NCBI RefSeq assembly: GCF_947503875.1
Contig: NZ_CANNFH010000005.1
Coordinates: forward strand, 248,001 to 312,000
Reading direction: 5' to 3'
Length of the DNA: 64,000 bases
DNA from: an uncultured Polaribacter sp.
GTDB taxonomy: Bacteria > Bacteroidota > Bacteroidia > Flavobacteriales > Flavobacteriaceae
Both the position numbers and the translations under genes were made by a program. A model generated the notes under the pieces. The model saw only the letters and a program-made list of their open reading frames with translations. It was not told the DNA's origin and made no database searches. How positions within the stretch are numbered: the first letter of the stretch is position 1; every line of letters begins with the position of its first letter. This document shows, one piece after another, positions 17,001-26,382 of this stretch.

Positions 17001-17430
17001 TGCTAGAAAGCTATTAATTTTAGCAAGAGAATTAGAATTGGAAAATGAATTGGATGAAGTGGCTATTAAAAATTTGATTCCAGAACATTTAAGAGACGGT
17101 TCTGCTGCTGATTTCTTAACAAAGCTAGCCTTGTTAAATGACGAATATCAGCAAATAAAAGAAGCGCAAAAACCAAATCATGTTTTGCGTTATATTGGAG
17201 AATTAAGTGGAGATTTATCTAAAAATAAAGGTATTTTAGAGGTGAAATTGGTTTCCACAGAAAAAAACACACCATTAGGCTCTTTAAAAGGATCTGATGC
17301 AATTTTTGAGATTTATACAGAATCTTATGGAGAACAACCCATTGTAATACAGGGAGCAGGAGCAGGAGCAAGTGTTACTGCAAGAGGTGTTTTTGGAGAT
17401 ATTTTAAGATTAGCAAAACATAACAACTAA
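14029..17430 (+). CDS. trifunctional fusion: homoserine O-acetyltransferase - aspartate kinase - homoserine dehydrogenase
   Basis: One 1,133-residue frame carries three enzymes. Residues 1 to about 328 are a MetX-type alpha/beta hydrolase: ILINHALTGNS, nucleophile in GGSLGGGIAWEM (Ser 126), acid in VDSDLFF and His in GHDAFLMEY. Residue 329 is an internal Met that begins the aspartokinase domain (MKILKFGGKSLANGKG), with two ACT segments near 620-770. From about 774 comes homoserine dehydrogenase: NAD(P) motif IAIFGKGLVGG, then NVGAGLPLIDT and GGNDVARKLLIL. The start is the TTG at 14029; no in-frame ATG occurs before the MetX catalytic serine. It supplies O-acetylhomoserine for metY and is under the SAM-I riboswitch. 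Confidence 0.95.
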   Translation: MKDQLQHIKIKNFTTEASATIAELNLSYQVFGQALGTAPIILINHALTGNSEVGGDKGWWLDIVGEKKAIDTNVYTILSFNIPGNGFDGFLIDNYKDFIARDIAKIFLEGLSILKIDKLFALIGGSLGGGIAWEMMVLNNKFTQHFLPIATDWKSTDWLIANCQIQEQFLVNSSNPVHDARMHAMLCYRTPESFKERFKRSKREDSDIFNVESWLLHHGKSLQERYQLSSYKLMNQLLKTIDVTIGGEKSENILDKIDANIHIIGVDSDLFFTAEENRETHKKLALTKDNVTYNEINSVHGHDAFLMEYDQLEKIIGPIFNKDYRENKMKILKFGGKSLANGKGLQNAIEIIVDKHKNGDKIAIVASARGNATNELEAILNLASSKKDYKLKFEAFKKDQQLPNIAINFDEEFTKLQTIFEGVSLLGDYSNKIKDEVLAQGELLAVKLLASLLEKEGINANAVDARALIITDDNFGNAQPITAVSKENTNRYFKKNKNAIAVVTGFIAANKKGETTTLGRNGSNYTAALLANYLDAEELQNYTHVSGIYTANPDLVADAKKIAQLSFSEANELANFGATILHAKTIIPLLEKNIDLRILNTFHKEDQGTLITAASSTKGIKSISTLDNVALLNFEGRGLLGKVGVDARIFKVLSNKNISVSIISQGSSERGIGLIIDADRASEAVLALENEFENDFYSQDVNQISVVKNVAVISIIGQDLSEFHLPYNALIKNQIVPVLFNNTVTGKNVSLVVKKEELPKAVNVIHGQVFGVTKKINIAIFGKGLVGGTLIDQIIENTPSVLERRKLQLNVFAVANSKKVLLRKNGLDKNWEQDLLASGSENCSISDIIAFAEKHHFENLIAVDNTASSKFVANYIPLIAAGFDLVSCNKIANTLSFDFYKEVRAKLKAYKKQYLYETNVGAGLPLIDTIRLLHESGENITKIRGVFSGSLSYLFNNFSEKNEPFSKVLQEAIDKGFTEPDPREDLGGNDVARKLLILARELELENELDEVAIKNLIPEHLRDGSAADFLTKLALLNDEYQQIKEAQKPNHVLRYIGELSGDLSKNKGILEVKLVSTEKNTPLGSLKGSDAIFEIYTESYGEQPIVIQGAGAGASVTARGVFGDILRLAKHNN

Positions 17431-17506
17431 AAGTGGTTTTTAGTTTATGGTTGTTGGTTATTTGTAAATGCCATCAATCAAAAACTATCAACCAAAAACC
17501 ATAATA

Positions 17507-18667
17507 ATGAGCAAACATTTTGAAACAGACGCGATTAGAAATCAAACAGAAAGAACACAGTTTTCTGAGCATTCTACACCATTATATTTAACATCAAGTT
17601 TTGTTTTTGAAGATGCAGAAGAGATGCGCGCTTCCTTCGCAGAAGAAAAGCAGCGAAATTTATACAGTAGATTTACCAATCCCAATACTACAGAATTTAC
17701 AGAAAAAATTGTAAAAATGGAAGGTGCAGAGGCAGGTTATGCTTTTGCTACTGGTATGTCTTCTATATTTTCAACTTTTGCAGCTTTATTAAATGCAGGA
17801 GATCATGTAGTTTCTTGTCGTTCTGTTTTTGGTTCTACACATTCTATGTTTACCAAATATTTACCAAAATGGAATATAGAAACTTCTTATTTTAAGGTTG
17901 ATGAGGTTGCTCTAGTAGAAAGTTTAATTCAAAAAAACACAAAAATTCTTTACATAGAAACGCCTACAAATCCTGCTGTAGATATTTTAGATTTAGAATT
18001 AATAGGTAAAATCGCTAAAAAACACAACTTAATTTATATTGTAGATAATTGTTTTGCAACGCCTTATGTACAGCAACCTATAAAATTTGGTGCAGATTTA
18101 GTAATTCATTCTGCAACAAAATTAATAGATGGGCAAGGTAGAGTTTTAGGAGGTATAACTGTTGGTAAAGCAGATTTGTTAAGAGAAATATATTTGTTTG
18201 CAAGAAATACAGGGCCTGCAATGTCTCCTTTTAACGCCTGGGTTTTATCTAAAAGTTTAGAAACTTTAGCAGTAAGAGTAGAAAAACATTGTGAAAATGC
18301 GTTAAAGGTTGCTGAATTTTTAGAATCGCATGAAAAGGTTGAGTTTGTAAAATATCCTTTTTTAAAATCACATCCTCAATATGAAGTTGCTAAGAAACAA
18401 ATGAAATTGGGTGGTAATATTGTTGCTTTTGAAATTAAAGGCGGTATAGAGGCTGGAAGAACTTTTTTAAATAAAATAAAAATGTGCTCGTTATCTGCAA
18501 ATTTAGGCGATACAAGAACTATTGTTACACATCCGTCTTCTACTACTCATGGGCGTTTGTCTGAAGAAGACCGTTTAGAAGTTGGTATTACCAAAGGTTT
18601 GGTTAGAGTTTCTGTAGGTTTAGAAAATGTAGCAGATATTATTGCAGATTTAAAGCAAGCTTTGTAA
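17507..18667 (+). CDS. trans-sulfuration PLP enzyme, O-succinyl/O-acetylhomoserine sulfhydrylase-like
   Basis: A 386-residue Cys/Met-metabolism PLP enzyme. The lysine that binds PLP is in HSATKLIDGQGRVLGG; FATGMSSIFS, YIETPTNPAVDILD and the C-terminal DTRTIVTHPSSTTHGRL are intact. It lacks the MetY-specific insertion and so resembles MetZ (homocysteine from an activated homoserine plus sulfide), though cystathionine synthase or lyase activity cannot be excluded. The ATG at 17507 (MSKHFETDAIRNQT) fits the family; a frame from 17468 would add 13 residues made of simple AACCAAAAACC-like DNA. It is last in the SAM-controlled operon, giving the cell two sulfhydrylase-type enzymes. Confidence 0.88.
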   Translation: MSKHFETDAIRNQTERTQFSEHSTPLYLTSSFVFEDAEEMRASFAEEKQRNLYSRFTNPNTTEFTEKIVKMEGAEAGYAFATGMSSIFSTFAALLNAGDHVVSCRSVFGSTHSMFTKYLPKWNIETSYFKVDEVALVESLIQKNTKILYIETPTNPAVDILDLELIGKIAKKHNLIYIVDNCFATPYVQQPIKFGADLVIHSATKLIDGQGRVLGGITVGKADLLREIYLFARNTGPAMSPFNAWVLSKSLETLAVRVEKHCENALKVAEFLESHEKVEFVKYPFLKSHPQYEVAKKQMKLGGNIVAFEIKGGIEAGRTFLNKIKMCSLSANLGDTRTIVTHPSSTTHGRLSEEDRLEVGITKGLVRVSVGLENVADIIADLKQAL

Positions 18668-18764
18668 TAAGTATTCGAGTAAACGTGAAAAACCGTAAGT
18701 TTCAATTACTTTTTATGTTTGATCTATTCTTGCAGAAAAGCAGTTACTAAGTTTAAAATTATAG

Positions 18765-19271
18765 CTATTTATTACTAATATTAGCAGTAGTTTCTTCTAC
18801 AACCTTGTAAATTAATTCACTTTCAAAGCCTTTGCGCATTAAAAAATCGATGAGTTTGCGTTTTCGTTTGTAAAGATTAGGTTCACTAATTACCTCGTTT
18901 CTGTTTTCTGTAATGGTATAAATAGTGCTAATATAATCCTGCTCGTCAATTTCTTTTAGTGCAGTTTTAATGTTGTAAGCAGAAATATCTTTAAATTTTA
19001 ATTCTCTAACAATGCGTTGTTTTCCCCATTTTTTAATGCGGAATTTTCCTCGTGCAAAACTCTTTGCAAAACGCTCTTCGTTTAAAAAATTATCTTTCAT
19101 TAAATCTAAAAGAATCATTTCTTGGGCTTCTGGTATTAAATCATAATCGCGCATTTTTTGTGCTACCTCTTTATGACAGCGATCTTGATAGATGCAATAT
19201 TGCTCTATTTTTCTTTTGATTTCGTTTACCGTAAAAACTTTCTTCTTTTTCTGAAACATTACTTCAAACAT
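18765..19271 (-). CDS. recX: regulatory protein RecX
   Basis: A 168-residue all-helical protein that modulates RecA filaments. It shows the three-helix RecX repeats: CHKEVAQKMRDYDLIPEAQE, DNFLNEERFAKSFARGKFRIKKWGKQRI, and RKRKLIDFLMRKGFE. The DERFA-type motif is present as EERFAKSFARGK. The start could be the ATG at 19271 or the one at 19259 (MFQKKKK). recA is not adjacent. It sits between the efflux operon terminator upstream and the convergent metZ-like gene. Confidence 0.9.
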   Translation of the reverse strand: MFEVMFQKKKKVFTVNEIKRKIEQYCIYQDRCHKEVAQKMRDYDLIPEAQEMILLDLMKDNFLNEERFAKSFARGKFRIKKWGKQRIVRELKFKDISAYNIKTALKEIDEQDYISTIYTITENRNEVISEPNLYKRKRKLIDFLMRKGFESELIYKVVEETTANISNK

Positions 19272-19273
19272 AC

Positions 19274-19307
19274 AAAAAAGGTTGAAATCTTTGTGATTTC
19301 AACCTTT
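19274..19307 (-). terminator. terminator of the minus-strand efflux operon
   Basis: The arms AAAGGTTGAAAT and ATTTCAACCTTT enclose a 7-base loop. On the minus strand a T-run follows. It lies just after the RND permease stop (19338) and immediately before recX. Confidence 0.85.
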
Positions 19308-19337
19308 AACATTTTTAATAAATTAAACTTGATTATT

Positions 19338-22300
19338 TTATAAAGTTTCTATTTTTGTATTTAATTGACCTTTTAATCTCATTTTAAACTTAGTTATTAA
19401 GTAGAATAAAATAGGTACCACAATTAAGGTTAAAAAGGTTGCAATTAATAAACCATAAATTACAGTTTTTGCTAATGGGCCCCAAAAGATAACGTTGTCT
19501 CCTCCAATGTAAAAATTGGCATCAAACTCACTAAACAATGTAAAAAAGTTAATATTTAAACCAATTGCTAACGGAATTAAACCTAAAATGGTAGTAATTG
19601 CTGTTAATAAAACGGGTCTTAAACGTGCTTTACCTGCTCTTACAACACAGTCGTATAATTCATCTAAAGGTAAAAATTGTGTTTCATCTAAATTTAGATT
19701 TTCTTTTCTTCTATCTATTAAAAGTTGTGCATAATCTAAGAGTACCACACCGTTATTTACTACAATTCCTGCGAGAGATATAATTCCCATCATCGTCATC
19801 ATAATAACAAAAGAACTACCAGTTAAAACAATACCACCAAAAACTCCAATAAAGCTTAAGAAAATAGCAATCATTATAATAGTTGGTTTTGATACGGAGT
19901 TGAATTGGAAAATCAAGATAAAAAAGATTAGTCCTAAGCCTTTAAAGAAAGCGCCGCCTAAAAAGGCTTGTTGCTTGTTTTGTTCTTCAATTTGTCCTGT
20001 ATAATCTATTTTTATATTATCAGAAATGCCGTCATAATTTTTCATTTCTGCTTTAATTTGATTTACCACAGCAGCAGCATCTACATAACCAGGTGCTAAT
20101 TGAGAATATACGGTTACCACACGTTTGGTATCTCTGTGTTTTATAGCACTAAAACCAGAACTGTTACTTTGCTTTGCAATTGCAGAAATAGGTATTGCTT
20201 TTACTTGCCCTGTATTGTCTCTAAACGTTATTTTCTGATTAAACAAAGCACTTTTGTCATATCTAGTGTCTTCATTAAAACGCACATTAATATCATAATC
20301 GTCTCCATCTTCTTTATAAATACCAGCTTTTGCACCAAAAATAGCATTACGCAATTGTTGCCCAACTTGCCCAGTTGCCACACCTAATTCTCCTGCTTTT
20401 TTACGATCTACAATTACCTTCATAGACGGTTTGTCTTTGTTTACGTCTATTTTTAGTTCGTCTACACCAGGTACATTTCTAGTGTTTACAAAAACACGCA
20501 TTTTTTCTGCGGCAACAATTAATTCTTCATAATCTTCACCTTCTAATTCTATATTAATTGGTGCGCCTGTTGGTGGTCCATTTGCATCTTTTTCAACAGA
20601 AATTAATACCCCAGGATAAATACCTGTTAAGGCAGTTTGCACTTTTTGTCTTAGCACTTCACTATCTTGTCCTCGTCTGTATTTGTATTGACGCATAGAA
20701 GCCGTAATTTTTCCTTTGTGCGGCATTTCTGCAGCAGAACCACCATCTGTTTGCGGATTTCCTGCACCTTCACCAACTTGAGAAACCGAACTTTCTACTA
20801 AAAAATTATAATCACCATCCATATAAACATCTTCATTTAAAACGCTGGCAACTTTTTGTTCTATTTCTTTGGTAATTTTATTGGTTTCTACAATATCTGT
20901 TCCTTGTGGATATTCAATATAAACCACTACTTGATTTGGTTTGTTGTCTGGGAAAAATTCGATTTTGGTTCTTTGAATGTTACAAGAATAAACGAAAGCG
21001 CTCATTGAACCTATCAACAAGAAAAAAGAGGCAAAACTAATTCCAAAAGGTCTCCAAGTTTTTAACGATGCTTTTAAAATTCTTTCATAGAAGTTTTCTA
21101 AACTGACTAAGGTGTTTTTCTGAAAGTAATTTGCGGCTTTTCTTAAGATTAATCTGTATACCCAAAGCATTACAGCCGTAAATACCATTACAGAACCTAA
21201 TCCTCTATATTCGCCACCAAAAACTAAAATTAGAATTCCAATAAAGGCAACTATAGACGATATGATTATGATCCTTTTTAAAGGCATGTCTTTGTCTTCA
21301 GTGGTCATAAACTGAGAAACTAAGACCGAGTTAAAGAAAATAGCTACCACTAAAGAAGATCCTAAAACTACAGAAAGTGTAATTGGGAAATAAATCATAA
21401 ATTGGCCAAAAAGACCAGGCCATAACCCTAAAGGAACAAAGGCAGCCACTGTAGTTGCTGTAGAAATTATAATTGGATATGCAATTTCGCCAATTCCTTT
21501 TTTAGCGGCTTCAACTCTAGAGAGACCTTCTTCGTCCATTAAACGATATACGTTTTCTACAACCACAATTCCATTATCTACCAACATTCCCAGTCCCATA
21601 ATTAATCCGAAAAGAATCATGGTATTTAAGGTATAACCCATTGCGCCTAAAATCATTAAAGACATAAACATAGACATAGGAATTGCAAAACCTACAAATA
21701 ATGCATTTTTAAAACCTAAAAAGAACATTAAAACGGTTACTACCAATATAATTCCAAAGATGATGTTGTTTACCAAATCATCTACTTGTCCAATTGTTTT
21801 GTCTGATAAATCGTTTGTAATGGAAACCTCTAAGTTAGAAGGAAAATAGTTTTCTTTTGCTTTAGCAACAATAACTTTTACCTGATCTGCAGCAGCAACC
21901 ATGTTTTTACCCGCACGTTTTTTAACGTCTAACATTACCACTTGTTTGCCATCTTTTCTAGCAAATGTAGTTTTGTCTTTTTCTCTAAAAGAAACAGTTG
22001 CCACATCTTTTAAATAGATAGCACTTCCTTTTTCAGATTTAATAACAAAGTCTTCTAATTCTTCTGGTTTTTCTATTTCTCCTAAAATTCTAATGGTTCT
22101 TCTTTGGCCGCTTGCAATTAAATTACCGGCAGAAGAAGTCATGTTACCATTTTGTATGGCGCCAACAATATCATTAAAGCTTACTTCCATAGCCATCATT
22201 TTATAAATGTCTACGGCAATTTCTACTTCTTTGTCTTGCACACCTCTAATATCTGCTTGTTTTACTTGTTCTAAATCTTCAATATCATCTTGTAAATACT

Positions 22301-22817
22301 CTGCAAATTCTTTTAATTTTTGAAGCGGAAAATCTCCAGAAATATTAATATTTAAAAAAGGTACTTCTTCAGAAATACTTAAATCAAAGGCATTGGGATC
22401 TACTTTTGCGCCATTAAATGTTGGCCAATCTTCAGATGCTTTTTCGGTGTCTAATTTGTCTTTTACACGTTGTTTGGCAACTTCAACATCCATATCATCT
22501 TCAAATTCTACAATAATCATAGAATAATCTTCTTGTGAGGTTGATGTAATTTCTACCAAACCACTGAGTCCTTTTAATTGGTCTTCTAAAGGATCTGTAA
22601 TTAGTTTTTCTATATCTTCTGCGGTATTACCAGGATATAAAGTACTAATGTAAATTTTGGTTTCTTTTATTTCCGTAAAATCTTCTCTTGGCATACTAAA
22701 ATAAGCAGACATACCTAGTGCAAGAATTAAGAAAATTAAAACATACATAGTGGTTTTATTAGAAATAGCCCACGAGGATAGTTTAAATTCTTTATCGGTT
22801 TTTTTGTTGTTAGTCAT
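19338..22817 (-). CDS. RND efflux transporter permease
   Basis: A complete 1,159-residue AcrB-superfamily pump, TM1 at about residues 24-42. The TM4 motif reads GMLVDNGIVVVEN, so one of the two proton-relay aspartates found in AcrB is replaced by Asn. The TM10 region reads GIVVNNGVVLLDYAQ. Both halves of the duplicated architecture are complete, with porter-domain repeats (PREDFTEIKETKIYISTLYPG and FFPDNKPNQVVVYIEYPQG). A roughly 50-residue hydrophobic insert near 515-560 accounts for the length above 1,050. It is last in a TetR-TolC-adaptor-permease operon. Substrate is unknown; drug or lipid-type compounds are as likely as metals. Confidence 0.95.
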   Translation of the reverse strand: MTNNKKTDKEFKLSSWAISNKTTMYVLIFLILALGMSAYFSMPREDFTEIKETKIYISTLYPGNTAEDIEKLITDPLEDQLKGLSGLVEITSTSQEDYSMIIVEFEDDMDVEVAKQRVKDKLDTEKASEDWPTFNGAKVDPNAFDLSISEEVPFLNINISGDFPLQKLKEFAEYLQDDIEDLEQVKQADIRGVQDKEVEIAVDIYKMMAMEVSFNDIVGAIQNGNMTSSAGNLIASGQRRTIRILGEIEKPEELEDFVIKSEKGSAIYLKDVATVSFREKDKTTFARKDGKQVVMLDVKKRAGKNMVAAADQVKVIVAKAKENYFPSNLEVSITNDLSDKTIGQVDDLVNNIIFGIILVVTVLMFFLGFKNALFVGFAIPMSMFMSLMILGAMGYTLNTMILFGLIMGLGMLVDNGIVVVENVYRLMDEEGLSRVEAAKKGIGEIAYPIIISTATTVAAFVPLGLWPGLFGQFMIYFPITLSVVLGSSLVVAIFFNSVLVSQFMTTEDKDMPLKRIIIISSIVAFIGILILVFGGEYRGLGSVMVFTAVMLWVYRLILRKAANYFQKNTLVSLENFYERILKASLKTWRPFGISFASFFLLIGSMSAFVYSCNIQRTKIEFFPDNKPNQVVVYIEYPQGTDIVETNKITKEIEQKVASVLNEDVYMDGDYNFLVESSVSQVGEGAGNPQTDGGSAAEMPHKGKITASMRQYKYRRGQDSEVLRQKVQTALTGIYPGVLISVEKDANGPPTGAPINIELEGEDYEELIVAAEKMRVFVNTRNVPGVDELKIDVNKDKPSMKVIVDRKKAGELGVATGQVGQQLRNAIFGAKAGIYKEDGDDYDINVRFNEDTRYDKSALFNQKITFRDNTGQVKAIPISAIAKQSNSSGFSAIKHRDTKRVVTVYSQLAPGYVDAAAVVNQIKAEMKNYDGISDNIKIDYTGQIEEQNKQQAFLGGAFFKGLGLIFFILIFQFNSVSKPTIIMIAIFLSFIGVFGGIVLTGSSFVIMMTMMGIISLAGIVVNNGVVLLDYAQLLIDRRKENLNLDETQFLPLDELYDCVVRAGKARLRPVLLTAITTILGLIPLAIGLNINFFTLFSEFDANFYIGGDNVIFWGPLAKTVIYGLLIATFLTLIVVPILFYLITKFKMRLKGQLNTKIETL

Positions 22818-23001
22818 TAGTCTTTGGTCTTTAGTCTTTAGAGCTTTTCTATAGACATTAGTTATTTGTTAAATATTTTCTTAAACCTGCTATCATTTTA
22901 GATAGTTTAGTAAGTTGTAAGCTGAATTGTTTATTTTTTATTACTGAAATATAAATTTGATTTTGCTTAATTTTTAAAAATCTGAAAATTACCAGCTATA
23001 G

Positions 23002-24168
23002 TTATCCTCTAATCTCAACTTTCTGACCATCTTTTACACTTCTGGCTCCAGCTTCTATCAATTGATCTCCAGTTTTTATTCCGCTTAGAATTTCTATTTT
23101 ATCTCCTTGTATTTTTCCAGTTTCAACAATAACTTGTTTTGCTATACCAAATGCCCCTTCTTTATTCTTAATTACATAAACATATTGCTTACCAACCGCG
23201 TTTTCAGAAATTACACTTTGCGGAATTAGAATTGCATTTTCACTTGTATAATCGTTAATACTTAGTTTGGCCGTTAAATTTGGTTTTATACTTTTATCTG
23301 TATTTGGCACGCCAACTTCTATTTTAAAAGTTCTGTTGGTTGGGTTTATGTAATTACCAGTTTGCCTTACAACCGTGTTTATTGTTTTTCCAAGAATTGG
23401 TAGTGTTACAATCACACTTTTTCCTTTAGAAACATTACCAATGTATGCTTCAGGTACATCAGTTTCTAAGTACATATTATTTAGATTAATAACTCTAAAA
23501 ACCTCTGATCCAGGTCCTGGAGCAACCACTGTACCTTGTTCTTTCATTACAGCATCTACAATTCCAGAAAAAGGTGCTCTAATAGAGGCTTTATCTAACT
23601 GTTTTTTTAATTGCGCTAATGCGTTTTTTTGAGATTTAAATTGTGTTTCTGCTTGTAAATACTGTATTTCAGAACCAATTTTTTGAGCCCATAATCTTTT
23701 CTGACGTTCAAAAGTAGTTTGGGCAAGTGCAGTTGTTGCCTCTAATTGAGCTACTTGTTGCGCCATTCCTCCATCATCTATTTTTGCTAAGATTTGCCCT
23801 TTAGATACGCGTTGGCCTTCTTTTACAAATACACGTTCTAAGGTACCTGGCATTTCTGGGTACACCAAAACATTTTGCTTGGTTTGTACATTTCCTTGTA
23901 ATTCTAAATAGTGTATAAATTTTTCATTTTTAATAGTAAAAGCAGTTACTAAAGGGTTTCTCTTTAGTGTATCTAACTCATCTATTGCGCTAATTAAAGT
24001 CTTAACCTTATCTGAAAGTTCTTGTTGTTTTTTGTCCAATTCGCTTTTCTTTGTGCGAATTTTTTTAATGTCTTTACTTGCAATTATTTCTGCTATTGTT
24101 GGTTCTTTTTTATCACCACAAGCATTTAAAACAAATGCAGTTATTAATAATAGATATATTTTTTTCAT
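23002..24168 (-). CDS. RND periplasmic adaptor (membrane fusion) lipoprotein
   Basis: It bridges the permease and the TolC channel. The signal peptide ends in a lipobox (VLNAC, Cys 17), so it is a lipoprotein. A charged coiled coil at about 30-70, unusually ahead of the barrel, is followed by the lipoyl half-motifs VYPEMPGTLERVFVKEGQRV and ASIRAPFSGIVDAVMKEQG. Between these lies the helical hairpin, then the beta-barrel (YLETDVPEAYIGNVSKGK) and the membrane-proximal domain. The length (388 aa) is typical. It lies 10 bases after the tolC stop in the same operon. Confidence 0.95.
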   Translation of the reverse strand: MKKIYLLLITAFVLNACGDKKEPTIAEIIASKDIKKIRTKKSELDKKQQELSDKVKTLISAIDELDTLKRNPLVTAFTIKNEKFIHYLELQGNVQTKQNVLVYPEMPGTLERVFVKEGQRVSKGQILAKIDDGGMAQQVAQLEATTALAQTTFERQKRLWAQKIGSEIQYLQAETQFKSQKNALAQLKKQLDKASIRAPFSGIVDAVMKEQGTVVAPGPGSEVFRVINLNNMYLETDVPEAYIGNVSKGKSVIVTLPILGKTINTVVRQTGNYINPTNRTFKIEVGVPNTDKSIKPNLTAKLSINDYTSENAILIPQSVISENAVGKQYVYVIKNKEGAFGIAKQVIVETGKIQGDKIEILSGIKTGDQLIEAGARSVKDGQKVEIRG

Positions 24169-24178
24169 GACAAATTTG

Positions 24179-25585
24179 TTATTTAAGAGGTATATTTAAT
24201 GCGTTTTCTAATGCTGCTTTTTTAGCAATTACATCTAACATAGATTGTATGTAATTTTGTTGTTGTGCGTACAATTGATTTTGTGCTTGTAAGAGATCAA
24301 AACTTGTAGAAATTCCTTCGAAAAACTTTATGCGTTGTTTCTTTTCTATACGTTCTGCCAAGCCAACGTTCTTTTTATTAGTTTCATAATTTTCTATACT
24401 CAATTGGTAATCGCTTTTAGCTTTTTGTGCTTGAAGTGATAAGCGCTGTTTGGTTTCTTCTAATTTTAAATCGGCATTTTCTAAGGCTATTTTGGCTTGT
24501 GCTGTTTTAGATTTTCTACTAAAACTGCTAAAAATAGGCACGCTTAAACTTACGCCTAAAAGTGATTGTTGAAACCATTGCTGATTGCTATTTAAAAAGG
24601 TAAACGATTCTGAAAAACCTTGCGTACCATAATTAATGAAGGCAGATAGACTAGGTAGGGCTTTACTTTGCTCTAGTTTTACCATTAATCTTTTGGTTTC
24701 CCTATCGTTTTCAGAAATTCTAAAATCAATATGATCATTTACATTAAAAGTTTCGCCAATTAAAGCTAGGTTTATGTTTGCTGTAGCTAAACCATCTAAA
24801 GTATCTGTTAATGTAAGGTTGGTTTCTATGCTGCTTCCCATGGCAAGATTCAACATTTGGTAAGCAATATCTTTTAAACGAATTACGCTATTTAATTGAT
24901 TTTTTAAATTTCCCAAAGTTATTTCTAACTGCTCTACATCTTCCTCTTCATTTAAACCGTTTTCATAAATCTTTTTAGCATCATTGTAATTTTTTTCTAA
25001 TATTTTTATATTATTTTTTACAATTGAAATGCTTTTTTCAGTTACTAAAACATTGCCATAGGCATTAATAACAGCCTCTCTAGTAAGTAAATCTGTTTTT
25101 TCCTCTGCTTGTTCAGATATTTTTAAAAAGGTTTTAGAAGCCTGTAAAGCAACCAGATAAGAACCGTCAAAAATTAATTGAGATAAAGTTACAGAGGCGT
25201 TTACGTTTTGTTCTGTTCCAAAAACAACAGGTATAAAGCCTTCTGGTACAGTTGGCGTTCTGTTGGCTTGTAAATCGAAAAAATCTTCAACGGTACTAAC
25301 AGTACTACTTGTATTATCAAAAGCGGCTGCAGGTAATAAAGAAACAGGTTGCTTAATAAATTTTTGATAATCTATTTGTCCGTTTATTTGAGGTAAACCA
25401 GTTGCTGTAGTTTCCCAAACTTTTTCGTTTGCAGATTCAATATCATTTTTTGCAGCTTTGGTGTTGTAGCTATTCTCTAAAGCATAATCTATAGCTTCTT
25501 GCAGAGAAAGTTGCATGCTATTCTCTTGTGCATTCGCTAAAAGCGAACAGAAGAGTGTAAAAAATAGTAATCTTATTCTTTTCAT
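24179..25585 (-). CDS. TolC family outer membrane efflux protein
   Basis: A 468-residue outer-membrane efflux channel with signal peptide MKRIRLLFFTLFCSLLANAQ. It shows the two TolC repeats, each with long amphipathic helices and a strand pair (VNASVTLSQLIFDGSYLVAL near 145, SLLGVSLSVPIFSSFSRK near 345). It is encoded 2 bases after the TetR gene and just before the adaptor, so it belongs to this pump rather than to the pump at the window start. Confidence 0.94.
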   Translation of the reverse strand: MKRIRLLFFTLFCSLLANAQENSMQLSLQEAIDYALENSYNTKAAKNDIESANEKVWETTATGLPQINGQIDYQKFIKQPVSLLPAAAFDNTSSTVSTVEDFFDLQANRTPTVPEGFIPVVFGTEQNVNASVTLSQLIFDGSYLVALQASKTFLKISEQAEEKTDLLTREAVINAYGNVLVTEKSISIVKNNIKILEKNYNDAKKIYENGLNEEEDVEQLEITLGNLKNQLNSVIRLKDIAYQMLNLAMGSSIETNLTLTDTLDGLATANINLALIGETFNVNDHIDFRISENDRETKRLMVKLEQSKALPSLSAFINYGTQGFSESFTFLNSNQQWFQQSLLGVSLSVPIFSSFSRKSKTAQAKIALENADLKLEETKQRLSLQAQKAKSDYQLSIENYETNKKNVGLAERIEKKQRIKFFEGISTSFDLLQAQNQLYAQQQNYIQSMLDVIAKKAALENALNIPLK

Positions 25586-25587
25586 TC

Positions 25588-26187
25588 TTATTTTTCTATT
25601 AGTTGTTTATTTAATTCTTTTACTCCTTTTTCTGTAGAAATGCCTCTTAAATGATATTCTAAATAGTTTAACGTTAATTCATTCATAGAAAAATTTGTTA
25701 GTGGAAAAACTTCTTGGTCTTTAATTCCATTAATACCATAAAAGTAAATGCGTGCAATAAAATCTACATTAATCTGTGCTCTAAACAAGCCTTGCTGTAC
25801 ACCTCTAGTTAAATTGTCTTTTATGGTTTCATGCATAATCTCCAATTGTTTCCTTTTTAAGGATGCATAAATTTTAGGATAGTATTTCTGCAATTGATAT
25901 TGTGGTGAAGATTTCTCATCTTTTAAATGCAGCATCACCATTTTTTTTATGGAAAAGATTTCTTCTATAGGATTCAGTTTTCTTTCACATATTTCATCTA
26001 TTCCTACACATATATTGTTAAACATGTAGTTTGTTACTGCTGTAACAAGTTCTGTTTTGTTTTTAAAATGTTTGTATATGGTTTTTTTAGAAACGCCTAA
26101 TTTACTTGCAATTTCATCCATAGTAACACTTTTAAATCCTAAGTTTAAAAACAAATCTTTAGATATTTCTAATATTTTCTCAGTCAT
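25588..26187 (-). CDS. TetR/AcrR family transcriptional regulator
   Basis: A 199-residue regulator with the N-terminal TetR helix-turn-helix at about residues 5-50 (FLNLGFKSVTMDEIASKLGV followed by SKKTIYKHFKNKTELV). The rest is an unrelated helical ligand-binding domain. It is the first gene of the efflux operon and probably represses its own promoter in the 26188-26382 gap. That gap also serves the divergent polyprenyl synthase gene. Inducer unknown. Confidence 0.93.
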   Translation of the reverse strand: MTEKILEISKDLFLNLGFKSVTMDEIASKLGVSKKTIYKHFKNKTELVTAVTNYMFNNICVGIDEICERKLNPIEEIFSIKKMVMLHLKDEKSSPQYQLQKYYPKIYASLKRKQLEIMHETIKDNLTRGVQQGLFRAQINVDFIARIYFYGINGIKDQEVFPLTNFSMNELTLNYLEYHLRGISTEKGVKELNKQLIEK

Positions 26188-26382
26188 ATTTGTGTAGCCA
26201 AATGTGTAGCTTTCTAATTGGTTTTTTTACAGTTTAATATAAATCGTATTAGTAATTAGTTTGCAAATGTACAGAAGGAAACTTTAGAAACAAAAATAGT
26301 TTCCAAAGTTTTAATGTTTTTTTAACATTTCATTTGAAACGGGTGCTTTGTTTACTTTTATTTTTACATAAAAAATAAAGAT

